Below, piece by piece: positions 53,213 through 61,492 of a stretch of 64,000 bases of DNA. Every line of letters begins with the position of its first letter. Within the stretch, counting starts at the first letter, position 1. The notes beneath the pieces are model-generated. The model did no database searches. It was not told the DNA's origin and saw only the letters and a list, made by a program, of their open reading frames with translations. The position numbers and the translations under genes were made by a program. This DNA comes from JBICHN01 sp043101845 (lineage in GTDB: Bacteria > Planctomycetota > Phycisphaerae > Phycisphaerales > UBA5793), in NCBI GenBank assembly GCA_043101845.1, contig JBICHN010000011.1, forward strand, positions 186,001 to 250,000. Direction: 5' to 3'.

Positions 53213-54115
53213 TCAGGTCTCGCCTCGGTCGCCGAGAATCCGACGAGCGCCCGCGACCCAGATGAGAATAAATGGGACTGCCGTAATCGCGATCGCCAGG
53301 GGCCACTTCCGCGAGTACGAATACCACGAGCCCGGGTGACACACGAAGTTCGGTGAGTTCGAAAAGTCCGGGCTGCGACCGCGCGAACCATCGGATGGCG
53401 AGAGCGGAGGCACGGCATGCGCGTCGAGACTGCTCACGACGCCACCGCGCAGATACCGAAGAAGCGCGGCGAGTTCATCGATCTCGGCCTCAACCTGGGC
53501 GTCGATCTGATCCACCCCCACATCCTCGAGCAATGCGATCAGGTCCTCTCGCGCGGGCGGATCGTCGTGGTCGGTCGACTCCCCCTCGGCGCTGACGGAT
53601 CGGTACCCTCGCTCCGCCGGAGTCACGATGATCGATGCGCGTCCCGATCGCGTCGCGAAGTGCATGTAGACGCGGCCGCCGGTCGGGTAGTCGAAGACTT
53701 CCGCGCCACGATCCCATGGCCAGACCGTAGTTGTCGACTGCGTGAAGATGACAAGGTTGTACGCGTTCGATCTTGGTTCGTATCGGGCGACAGCTTCGGC
53801 GTGATGCGTGCTCGGCGCGCACGCGGTGATCAGGACCCGGGTGAGCAGTACGCCAAGGATGGCCATGACCGCGGTCCACGCCATGAGTAACACCACGATC
53901 CGGGCAAGAGTGCTCGATCGATTCGTGTTGATACCGACGACACGAAGATCGGAGCCGCATTCGGTACAGGTGAGTGACGATGCGCCCCGGACCGAATAGC
54001 CACACGCGCCGCAGGTCGGCCCATCGGCCGGACGGCGTCCGAAGCGTTCCGGACGCCACACCACGATCGCCCCAACGGCGCCGAGGCCGACGATGAAGCA
54101 TACGAGTCCATCCAT
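53213..54115 (-). CDS. Zinc-ribbon membrane protein (paralogue 1)
   Basis: 300 aa, unknown family. An N-terminal helix (LVCFIVGLGAVGAIVVW) is followed by a four-cysteine zinc ribbon (CGACGYSVRG...CTECGSDLR, about residues 35-57), a second helix (RIVVLLMAWTAVMAILGVLL), a polar periplasmic-like domain and a last C-terminal helix (LAIAITAVPFILIWVAGARR). The same order occurs in the 54169 gene. Likely a membrane protein with the ribbon in the cytoplasm. It is last of three minus-strand genes after the YVTN propeller. Confidence 0.65.
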   Translation of the reverse strand: MDGLVCFIVGLGAVGAIVVWRPERFGRRPADGPTCGACGYSVRGASSLTCTECGSDLRVVGINTNRSSTLARIVVLLMAWTAVMAILGVLLTRVLITACAPSTHHAEAVARYEPRSNAYNLVIFTQSTTTVWPWDRGAEVFDYPTGGRVYMHFATRSGRASIIVTPAERGYRSVSAEGESTDHDDPPAREDLIALLEDVGVDQIDAQVEAEIDELAALLRYLRGGVVSSLDAHAVPPLSPSDGSRGRSPDFSNSPNFVCHPGSWYSYSRKWPLAIAITAVPFILIWVAGARRILGDRGET

Positions 54116-54168
54116 GCGACGAGTCTACACGAATCGCAAGTTCATCGCAGAGTATGGTCGCGTTCCGC

Positions 54169-55092
54169 TTACGGGCTTTCCCGCTGAAAGATCCGCCGCA
54201 GGCCGATGATCCAGATCACGAGAAAGACGAGCGCGAGGATCGCCGCGACCCAGGGCGACGGCCCGCCGCCGCCCGAGCTCCACGAGCCCGACCCCTGAAA
54301 GTTGGTGAGCCGGGCGCCGCCGCCCCCCGAGCCCGACCAGGTCGAGGCGCCGCGTCCGAGCGCGTCGAGGCGCAGGTCCGGCTCGCCGTCGAGGCCGACC
54401 CCGCCGATCGCGCGGGCGATGAGATTCGTGACCTCGGTCGCTTCGGCCTGAATCTGCGCATCGGTCGTATCGATCCCGAGCGCCGCGTACCGATCGAGCA
54501 CGATCTCGACGCCCGGCGGACCCTCGACCGTCGTCGACGCCGTTCCGGGCCCGAGGATGGTCACCTCGTCCGAACTCGAGTGCGCGCGGATCTCGACCGC
54601 GCGGCCGTCGTCGACGCTCAACAGAAACTCGCGCGCCGTGACCGCCGCGAGATCTCCATCGACCTCGTCGCGCTGCCAGGGCCACACCACCGCCCGCGAC
54701 GCGAGCGTCGTCGAGAAGCGATACGCGCCCGAACTCGGGCGGTAACTGTACGAACTCTCCGCCGTCAACACGCGCGGGCCGAGCGTCGTGCTCACGAGCG
54801 GCACGACGAAGAGCCCGATGACGAAGATGATGAGCGTCCACGCGATCGCGAATGAGGTTGGACCATACCCCGGCGAGATCGCGGGTGAGAGAATGCCGAC
54901 ATTCCGATAGTCGCAACCGCACTCGGGGCAGGTGAAGGTCGTCACGCCGCGGACCGGGTAGGCGCACTGGCCGCAGACCGGACCGGTCTCGCGCAGCTTG
55001 CGCGCCGACCGCGACGAGCGCCACACGAGGACGGCCACGGCGCCGGCGAGCAGCGCGAAGACGAAGATGCAGGTGAGTTCACTGAGACCCAT
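54169..55092 (-). CDS. Zinc-ribbon membrane protein (paralogue 2)
   Basis: 307 aa, with the same architecture as the 53213 protein: N-terminal helix, zinc ribbon CGQCAYPVRG...CPECGCDYRNVG, central helix (IAWTLIIFVIGLFVVPLV), WPWQRD-containing soluble domain (WPWDRG in the paralogue), and a terminal helix. A Gly/Ser-rich linker lies before the last helix. ATG 55092 lies 24 nt downstream of the YVTN gene. No known function. Confidence 0.65.
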   Translation of the reverse strand: MGLSELTCIFVFALLAGAVAVLVWRSSRSARKLRETGPVCGQCAYPVRGVTTFTCPECGCDYRNVGILSPAISPGYGPTSFAIAWTLIIFVIGLFVVPLVSTTLGPRVLTAESSYSYRPSSGAYRFSTTLASRAVVWPWQRDEVDGDLAAVTAREFLLSVDDGRAVEIRAHSSSDEVTILGPGTASTTVEGPPGVEIVLDRYAALGIDTTDAQIQAEATEVTNLIARAIGGVGLDGEPDLRLDALGRGASTWSGSGGGGARLTNFQGSGSWSSGGGGPSPWVAAILALVFLVIWIIGLRRIFQRESP

Positions 55093-55116
55093 CTCGTGGG
55101 CATTCTACGAGACCGA

Positions 55117-56217
55117 TCACCCGTCCGACCCCGCCGAATCCTGCAGATTCAACGGCGAATACCCGAGCCCGTCCGGCTCGCGACCGGCTTCGAGGCGTCC
55201 GGCGATCTCGCGCTTCGCAAGATCGATGATCGTCACGATGTCCGCGTTCGTGTTCGCCACGAACGCCCGCGAACCTCCGGGCTCGACGAGAATCCCGATC
55301 GGCACGGGACTCTGGCCGAACTGGCCCTCGAACACGCGGCCTTCGGCGCTCTCCTTCGCGGTCGCGTCCATCGAAATCCGCTTCAGAATGTCGCGCGATT
55401 TCGCATCGATCAACGCAAGATCGCCGGACCGCGCGTTCGAGATGAGCACCGACTTTCCGTCCGGCGTGAACTTGAGGCGAATGGGAAACTCGCCGCACTC
55501 GAAGGTACCGAGTGTTTCGAGCGAGTTCGCGTCGAGGATGGTCACCGTGTCGACGGCGCGGTTCGCGACCCAGACTTCCCTGCCGTCCGGCGACACATCG
55601 ATCGCCTCGGCGCCGGGGCCGGTTTCGACGATCTCAACGAGCGCGTTCGACTCGAGATCGATCACGCTCACCGAACCCGAGCCGATGTTCGACACGAAGG
55701 CTCGCTTCATGTCGGGTGTGACCGCGACCATGTGGCTCACCTGCTGATCCGTGTCGATCGCGTGTTCGACGACGCCGGCGTCGATGTCGACGATGAGCAG
55801 CTTCTGCTGCGCTTCCGCAGTGACGACGATGCGCCGGTCGTCCGGCATGAACACGATGCCATGCGGGCGCTGGTAGCGGCCGAGGTTGATCGTCTTCACG
55901 GCGGCGCGTGACGGCAGATCGATCACGGTGAGCGTCGAGCCCGGCGTCGGTCCGCCGTAGTTGCACACGACCGCGGTCTTTCCGTCGCTCGACACCGCGA
56001 CCTCGTGGGGCCCGACGCCGACGGGAATCTGCGCGACTTCCTCGTTTGTCGTGAGATCGATGAGCGACGCGCTCGCCCCGGACTTGTTGAGCACGACGAG
56101 CGTGCCCTCGTTCGTCTCGCTCGTGGCGCCGCCGGCCGCGGCGAAGCACGCGTTCACGAGCACGCCCGCGCCGAGCGCCAGCGCCGCCATCGTCTGCATC
56201 ACTTCGATCGATCGCAT
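55117..56217 (-). CDS. Exported YVTN-type beta-propeller protein
   Basis: 366 aa; ATG 56217 has GAGGAG about 8 nt upstream. Signal peptide MRSIEVMQTMAALALGAG, ending near FAAAGG. Seven blades of the YVTN/NHL type repeat the pattern RAFVSNIGSGSVSVIDLES, VWVANRAVDTVTILDAN. Secreted or periplasmic protein; ligand unknown. It lacks the C-terminal module seen in the other propellers here. Probably first gene of a three-gene operon with the two zinc-ribbon membrane proteins. Confidence 0.78.
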   Translation of the reverse strand: MRSIEVMQTMAALALGAGVLVNACFAAAGGATSETNEGTLVVLNKSGASASLIDLTTNEEVAQIPVGVGPHEVAVSSDGKTAVVCNYGGPTPGSTLTVIDLPSRAAVKTINLGRYQRPHGIVFMPDDRRIVVTAEAQQKLLIVDIDAGVVEHAIDTDQQVSHMVAVTPDMKRAFVSNIGSGSVSVIDLESNALVEIVETGPGAEAIDVSPDGREVWVANRAVDTVTILDANSLETLGTFECGEFPIRLKFTPDGKSVLISNARSGDLALIDAKSRDILKRISMDATAKESAEGRVFEGQFGQSPVPIGILVEPGGSRAFVANTNADIVTIIDLAKREIAGRLEAGREPDGLGYSPLNLQDSAGSDG

Positions 56218-56348
56218 GCCCTCGCTCCTCTCGTTCGTTGAGTCGTCGTCCGTTCCGGCGAAGATACCCGGGGACGCTACCGCCCGCCACCACAGCCGTT
56301 GCGGCGGGACGAGGGGAGCGCAGGAGGAGAAGCAGGTTCGCGCGGTGG

Positions 56349-57329
56349 TCAGGCGGCGTCGTGACCGGCGTCGGCGATCTCGGCGGAGTCGTCGATCGGT
56401 TCGTGGTCTTCCTCGACCTCGTCGCCGCCGACCTCGCGCCCGGCGACCTGCTCACGAATGACCGATTCGCTCATGATGTCGTAGCAGGTCGCGAGCAGGC
56501 CCACGAGCGGGAAGCGGCAGTCGGTGAAGGGTGACGGCCCGATGCGGCGGAGCAGCGGATGCGCGACATCCGGCGGCGCGAGGCGCGTACGGATCTCCTC
56601 GAGCCCGGCGCCGGCGTTCCAGAATCGTTCGGTCTCGTCTTCGAGCGCCCGCGCCGGCGCGACGCGCGACGCGAGGTCGACCTCCTGGATCGTGTCCGTC
56701 GAGCCGCCGCCGGCCTCGACGCTGCGCCGCAGGCGCAGGCGTTCGGTGAGCTCTTCGTACGGCATGCCGCGCATCGCGAACGCGAGCCCGGCATTCAGGT
56801 TCAACCGCTCGGCGAGCACATGCGCGACGGTGACCGCATGTTTGCACACGGGGGCGCCGGCCTTCGCTTCGGCGCAGGTGCACACCGCACGGGTCTCGTC
56901 TTCCGTCGGCGTGAGCGGGAGGCCCATCGCGGCGCACGCGGCGAGCGTTTCGTCGGTAATCTCGCCGCTCACGATCTCCGCGAGCAGCCGCGCTTCACCG
57001 GAGAGCGTCTCGACGAGGCGTTCCCACTCGGCCTCGCCGAAGACGCGGCATTCGAGGCGCGTGCGGTACGCCTTCGGATCGCGGCCCATGACCTTCGCGA
57101 CCACGCCGCCCGACTGCGTCTCGATCGTCGAGATCTGACCCTTCCGCGCGTAGTCGAATCCCTCGGTCCGCGCCGCCTCGTCCGCGCGTTCGACGATGAA
57201 CGACTCCCACGCGGTCGCGACCGGCTTCGCGCCGACCGGCGCCTGGCTCGCATTCAGCTTGATTCCGCCCCGCACGCGTCGCGGCTTGTCCGTCCGCCGG
57301 CGGGGAAGTCGGTGAAACGATGAGGTCAT
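56349..57329 (-). CDS. SWIM zinc-finger protein
   Basis: 326 aa from ATG 57329. The SWIM signature CxCnCxH is visible in CTCAEAKAGAPVCKHAVTVA (about residue 155). The frame is open upstream through the 8-bp microsatellite, which would add the artificial repeat AFVPSCLR; the internal ATG is preferred. In many bacteria a SWIM protein is encoded beside a SNF2-family ATPase, as here, and the two are thought to act together on DNA or RNA; the role is not established. The C-terminus is highly acidic. Confidence 0.82.
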   Translation of the reverse strand: MTSSFHRLPRRRTDKPRRVRGGIKLNASQAPVGAKPVATAWESFIVERADEAARTEGFDYARKGQISTIETQSGGVVAKVMGRDPKAYRTRLECRVFGEAEWERLVETLSGEARLLAEIVSGEITDETLAACAAMGLPLTPTEDETRAVCTCAEAKAGAPVCKHAVTVAHVLAERLNLNAGLAFAMRGMPYEELTERLRLRRSVEAGGGSTDTIQEVDLASRVAPARALEDETERFWNAGAGLEEIRTRLAPPDVAHPLLRRIGPSPFTDCRFPLVGLLATCYDIMSESVIREQVAGREVGGDEVEEDHEPIDDSAEIADAGHDAA

Positions 57330-57390
57330 CGGGCGTCTCGTCTCGCTCAATGCAGGGCGTGGCGTGAAACAGGAGTGTAGGGTGCGGAAG

Positions 57391-57470
57391 GCACGAAGGC
57401 ACGAAGGCACGAAGGCACGAAGGCACGAAGGCACGAAGGCACGAAGGCACGAAGGCACGAAGGCACGAAG
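57391..57470. repeat. 8-bp microsatellite, ten perfect copies of GCACGAAG
   Basis: Ten exact tandem GCACGAAG units between the stop of the SNF2 gene and the start of the SWIM gene, flanked by degenerate units (GTGCGGAAG and GCGCCGAG). It is the reverse complement of the 10521 array unit. Its length could vary by slippage and shift the spacing between the two genes. Confidence 0.97.
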
Positions 57471-57488
57471 GCGCCGAGGCATCGGCGA

Positions 57489-60400
57489 TTAGCCGCCGAG
57501 GCCGCTCCAGGCTTCGGGGTCGTCTTCGAGTTCCGCCGTCTCTTCGGCGACATCGTCGTGGCGGAGTGTGAGCAGGTCGCGGAGCTGCTGCGTCGAGAGT
57601 TCGGTGAGCCACTGCTCGCCGCTCCCGATCACATTCTCCGCGAGCTCGATCTTCTCCTCGATCATCTGGTCGATGCGCTCCTCGAGCGTGCCCGAGCAGA
57701 CGAACTTGTGCACCTGCACCGCGCGGGTCTGGCCGATACGGAACGCGCGGTCGGTCGCCTGGTTCTCGACCGCCGGGTTCCACCACCGGTCGAAGTGGAA
57801 GACATGGTTCGCCGCGGTGAGGTTGAGGCCGAGCCCGCCCGCCTTGAGCGAGAGGATGAAGACCGGCGCCGTTCCGTCGCGCTTCTGGAAGCGGTCGATC
57901 ATCTCCTGGCGCTTCGCCGCCGGCGTGCCGCCGTGGAGGAAGAGTGTGTCGATGTCGAGTTCGTGCCGGATCATCGAACTGAGCAGTCGTCCCATTTCGC
58001 GGAACTGCGTGAAGATGAGCGCCGAGTCGCCCTCGGCGAGCACTTCCTCGAGCATCTCGATGATCCGCGCCGTCTTGCCGCCGCGGTGGCTGAGTCCGCC
58101 GACCGCCTGCTTCGCGGCGATCTGCTTGCGGTCCTCGTCGCTCGCCGACGCGTACGCGAAGTGCGCGGGGTGGTTGCAGATCTGCTTGAGCCGCGTGAGG
58201 GCGGCGAGCACGGCGCCCCGCCGCTGCATGCCCTCCATGTCGTCGACCTGCTCGAGCATCGTCTTGACCGTCTCCTCGTACAGTCGGGCCTGCTCGGCGG
58301 TGAGGCTGCAGTACACCTTGTACTCGAGTTTCTCGGGGAGATCCGCGATGACATGCGGATCCGTCTTGAGTCGACGCAGAACAAACGGCTGCACGAGACT
58401 GCGCAAGCGCGCGGCGCGCTCGGCGTCGCGGTACCGCTCGATCGGCACCGCGTAGTTCCGTCGAAACTCCGTCTGCGATCCGAGATAGCCCGGGTTGAGG
58501 AATTCGAGGATCGACCAGAGCTCGCTCAACCGGTTCTCGACCGGCGTACCCGTGAGCGCGACGCGCCGGTCGGCCTTGAGGTCGCGGATCGCCGCGGTCT
58601 GCTTCGCCGTCGGATTCTTGATGTTCTGCGCTTCGTCGAGACAGACGCGCCGCCAGCGCATCCGCGAGAGCGTTTCACGGTCGCGGTACACGAGCGCATA
58701 AGTCGTGATGACGACATCGTACGACGACGCCAGTTCGATGAAGTCATCGTCCTTCGCCCGGTCGAGCCCATGATGCACGAGCACCCGCAGCTCGGGCGCG
58801 AACCGCCGGATCTCGCGCACCCAGTTTCCGACGACCGAAGTCGGCACGACAAGCAGCGTCGGCCCGAGGTCGTACCCCTCCGGCGCCTGCTCGCGCTCGA
58901 AGAGGAGCAGCGCGATGAGCTGAATCGTCTTGCCCAGACCCATGTCGTCCGCGAGGCACGCGCCGAGGCCGAATCGGTCGAGGAATACGAGCCAGCTCAA
59001 CCCCTTCACCTGGTACGGACGCAACTGGCCGTCGAACGCCTGCGGCTGGGGCACGGGACGAAGCGTCTCGCCCGTCCCCGTCGCGCCGAAGAGTCGGCCG
59101 ACCCATCCGGTCGCGTCCATGCCGACAACCGGCAGGCCCGACTGCTCGGGCTCGGATCCGTATGCGAGGCGCAACGCTTCGCGCACGGTGATCTCGCCGT
59201 TGTCGCCGCGCTTGAGAAACTCAAGCGCGTTGCGGATGTCTTCGGGACGCACTTCGATCCAGCGGCCGCGGATGCGCACGAGCGGCGAGCCCTGCTCGGC
59301 GAGTTGCTTGAACTCGTCAAAGGTGAGCACCTGATCGCCGAGCGCGATCTCCCACGAGTAACTCACGATCGAATCGAGGCCGAGTGTCGGCTTGCCCGCC
59401 GGCGTCACCGAGAATCCGAGCGGATCGTCTTCGGGAATGTCACTGCTCTCGACCTGCAGCCGCGCCGCGAGTCGCGTTTCGGGGAGTGACCACCACGCCG
59501 GCGTCTCGATCGCGAAGCCCGACTCTTCGAGCAGCGGGCGAATGTCGCGCAGAAACGCGTACGCGTCGTTCGTCGAGAGCTCGAGCCGCGACGGCGCGCT
59601 CCCGGCGAGCGCCTCCTCGATCGCGGGGTACATCTTCGAGGCGCGCGACAACTCGGCGAGCAGCAGTTCCTGCGGCTGGTCGAGTCGGCGCCCTTCGGCG
59701 AACAGGACATCGCCCGTCGAGTTCCACACACGCTCCGCTTCGACCTGCACCGTCGCGTCTTCGCTCGACTGGAGCAGGAATTCGAGCGGCCAGCGAATGT
59801 CGTCGCCCGGCGGGCTGAGTTCCGGAATCTGCTCACTCTCGGCCGGTTCGCGGAGTCGGAAGCAGAGGTGGAACGGCTGACCCTGGCCGCGGTCCGACAG
59901 GCGACCGACCCATTGCCGCGCGCCACGGATGAGGCGCACATCGTCGGCGCCGTCGACGCGCACGCGGTTCGTTTCGTCGAGCAGTCCTTCGAGCCACGCG
60001 GTGTGCAGGTCGGGTCCGCGACGCCAGCCGCGGATCGCGCCGATGAGGTTGTTCTCGTCGAAGTAGCGGCGGATCGTCGCGTCGGTCACGCGGTTGAGCA
60101 GATCATCGAGGATCGTCCAGGGGTCGTTCGGCCCGGACGCGTTCGCCCGCGCGACGGGCGGCATGGCGCGCATGAGACTCGCGAGACGCTCGAGCGTCTC
60201 TTCGTCGTCGAGCCAGAGTCGCCAGCCGCCCTGCAGGTCGCCGCCGAGGTGACTCGTGAGCGCCGGGACCACGCGCTGCGCGGCGATGAGTTCGCTCGCG
60301 ACGCGCCCGACAACGATCCAGTAGCGTACCGAATCGCCGAACCAGCGCTCGGCGCCGCCGTTCGCGTTGTCGAGCGCCGCGAGCGCGGGCAGCACATGCT

Positions 60401-60833
60401 CGGCCGGGGCCGACACGGTGTCGACACTGAAGACGCGGAGCGCCAGCGCATGATCGCCGTTCTGTTCGAGTCCCGCGTGCCGCGCAAAGCGCGGGCTCGC
60501 CGAGGGCGCGCCCGATTCGTCGGCGGGCAGGCGGAGCCGCAGCGGCGCGTCATCGCGCGTGAGCATGGCGGGCTGCAGGCCGAGCGCGATGAGTTCCCCG
60601 CGCAGGGCGCCCGCGTCGGCTGAATACGGATGGTGCTGGGCACGCTCATCGGGCCGCTCGAGCGTCGCGGTCGCCGCAGTCGCCTCGGCGGCCGACCCGC
60701 TCGATGGTCCCGTCGACGCGAGCGCCACCCCGGACGCCGGCTCGTCCACCCCGCGAAGACGATCCGGTGAGCGTGCCGCTTCGGCCCAGAAATGGAGACG
60801 ACCGTCAGACCAGTTCGCGTGCAGGACGATCAT
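57489..60833 (-). CDS. SNF2/Rad54-family ATPase (SWIM-associated)
   Basis: 1114 aa from ATG 60833; no strong SD, and an in-frame GTG lies at 60863. The N-terminal half is the SNF2-associated region. The C-terminal half is the motor: motif I DDMGLGKTIQLIALL, motif II DEAQNIKNP (DEAQ rather than DEAH), motif III LTGTPVENRLSELWS, motif V/VI ATDRAFRIGQTRAVQVHKFV. Together with the SWIM-finger gene 160 nt downstream this is the common SNF2-SWIM pair. Predicted dsDNA translocase; role in repair or transcription unknown. The C-terminus is acidic. Confidence 0.92.
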   Translation of the reverse strand: MIVLHANWSDGRLHFWAEAARSPDRLRGVDEPASGVALASTGPSSGSAAEATAATATLERPDERAQHHPYSADAGALRGELIALGLQPAMLTRDDAPLRLRLPADESGAPSASPRFARHAGLEQNGDHALALRVFSVDTVSAPAEHVLPALAALDNANGGAERWFGDSVRYWIVVGRVASELIAAQRVVPALTSHLGGDLQGGWRLWLDDEETLERLASLMRAMPPVARANASGPNDPWTILDDLLNRVTDATIRRYFDENNLIGAIRGWRRGPDLHTAWLEGLLDETNRVRVDGADDVRLIRGARQWVGRLSDRGQGQPFHLCFRLREPAESEQIPELSPPGDDIRWPLEFLLQSSEDATVQVEAERVWNSTGDVLFAEGRRLDQPQELLLAELSRASKMYPAIEEALAGSAPSRLELSTNDAYAFLRDIRPLLEESGFAIETPAWWSLPETRLAARLQVESSDIPEDDPLGFSVTPAGKPTLGLDSIVSYSWEIALGDQVLTFDEFKQLAEQGSPLVRIRGRWIEVRPEDIRNALEFLKRGDNGEITVREALRLAYGSEPEQSGLPVVGMDATGWVGRLFGATGTGETLRPVPQPQAFDGQLRPYQVKGLSWLVFLDRFGLGACLADDMGLGKTIQLIALLLFEREQAPEGYDLGPTLLVVPTSVVGNWVREIRRFAPELRVLVHHGLDRAKDDDFIELASSYDVVITTYALVYRDRETLSRMRWRRVCLDEAQNIKNPTAKQTAAIRDLKADRRVALTGTPVENRLSELWSILEFLNPGYLGSQTEFRRNYAVPIERYRDAERAARLRSLVQPFVLRRLKTDPHVIADLPEKLEYKVYCSLTAEQARLYEETVKTMLEQVDDMEGMQRRGAVLAALTRLKQICNHPAHFAYASASDEDRKQIAAKQAVGGLSHRGGKTARIIEMLEEVLAEGDSALIFTQFREMGRLLSSMIRHELDIDTLFLHGGTPAAKRQEMIDRFQKRDGTAPVFILSLKAGGLGLNLTAANHVFHFDRWWNPAVENQATDRAFRIGQTRAVQVHKFVCSGTLEERIDQMIEEKIELAENVIGSGEQWLTELSTQQLRDLLTLRHDDVAEETAELEDDPEAWSGLGG

Positions 60834-61152
60834 CGAAGCGTCGGCTCCCACTCCCGGGCCCACCGGCGGCGACTCCGCCGGCGGACGGTTTCTCTCGTTC
60901 GTCGCCTTGGTTCCCGGCCGCGAAGCGCTGTCCGGATCCGCGTCAATCGCGCCCGGCCGGAACGCCGCGACACGGGCGAATTCGGGGGCTCAAACGGGGG
61001 CCGGAGCGATTCGAAACCGAGCAGGAAGGGTAGGGCGGAGCCGTCGAAAGGTCCAAGCGGCCGACCCGTTTCTCCGGGACGCGACGAATTTGGAGTCTCG
61101 GAACCCGGACCGATTGCACCGGGACATTCCACCGCGTATCCTGAAGTGATCT
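60834..61152. other. Gene-free stretch upstream of feoA
   Basis: About 320 nt between the SNF2 gene and the Fur box. It should contain promoters for the divergent SNF2 and feo operons, but no convincing hexamers, hairpins or repeats were found outside the Fur box. Confidence 0.4.
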
Positions 61153-61175
61153 TAATTGAGAATGACTCTCAATTA
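61153..61175 (+). promoter_or_regulatory. Fur box of the feo operon
   Basis: A 23-bp perfect inverted repeat, TAATTGAGA-ATGAC-TCTCAATTA, matching the pattern of the Fur 7-1-7 consensus (TGATAATNATTATCA). It ends 23 nt before the feoA start used here, so iron-replete repression of feoAB is expected. Confidence 0.85.
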
Positions 61176-61198
61176 GCCCCATGACGGGTGGTCAAGAC

Positions 61199-61489
61199 AT
61201 GAAGAATAAGGTCGATTCGACAACGACAACGGAAACCCCGGCGTGTCGGCCGGTGAGCCTGACGACCCTGCCCACCGGGTCGCGTGGTCGGCTGCACGGC
61301 GCCGAACTCACCTGCGAGGACTGCGATCTGCTCAATGCCCTCGGCCTGACGGAGCGCTGCGAGCTCAAGATCTGCAAGCACGGCAACCCGTGCATCGTTC
61401 AGGTTAAGTCGACGCGCATCGGCCTGTCCCCCGCGGTCGCCCGCCACATCTTCGTCATCCCAACCCCCGCACAGCAGGCGACCTCCTGA
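61199..61489 (+). CDS. feoA: FeoA ferrous iron transport regulator
   Basis: 96 aa SH3-like protein that modulates FeoB in Fe(II) uptake: VSLTTLPTGSRGRLHGAEL followed by LNALGLTERCELKICKHGNP and RIGLSPAVARHIFV. ATG 61199 is preferred (GGTGG 7 nt upstream); ATG 61181 would lie only 5 nt behind the Fur box and has no SD. It carries extra Cys (CEDCDLL), unusual for FeoA. feoB follows 4 nt downstream. Confidence 0.9.
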   Translation: MKNKVDSTTTTETPACRPVSLTTLPTGSRGRLHGAELTCEDCDLLNALGLTERCELKICKHGNPCIVQVKSTRIGLSPAVARHIFVIPTPAQQATS

Positions 61490-61492
61490 GCG

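Noticed and set aside
57330..57482. N-terminal extension of the SWIM protein containing AFVPSCLR repeats
   Set aside because: The repeats are just the microsatellite read in frame; an ATG at 57329 gives a normal protein start.
57558..59489. 643-codon open frame on the plus strand
   Set aside because: Antisense to the SNF2 motor domain; no motif of its own.
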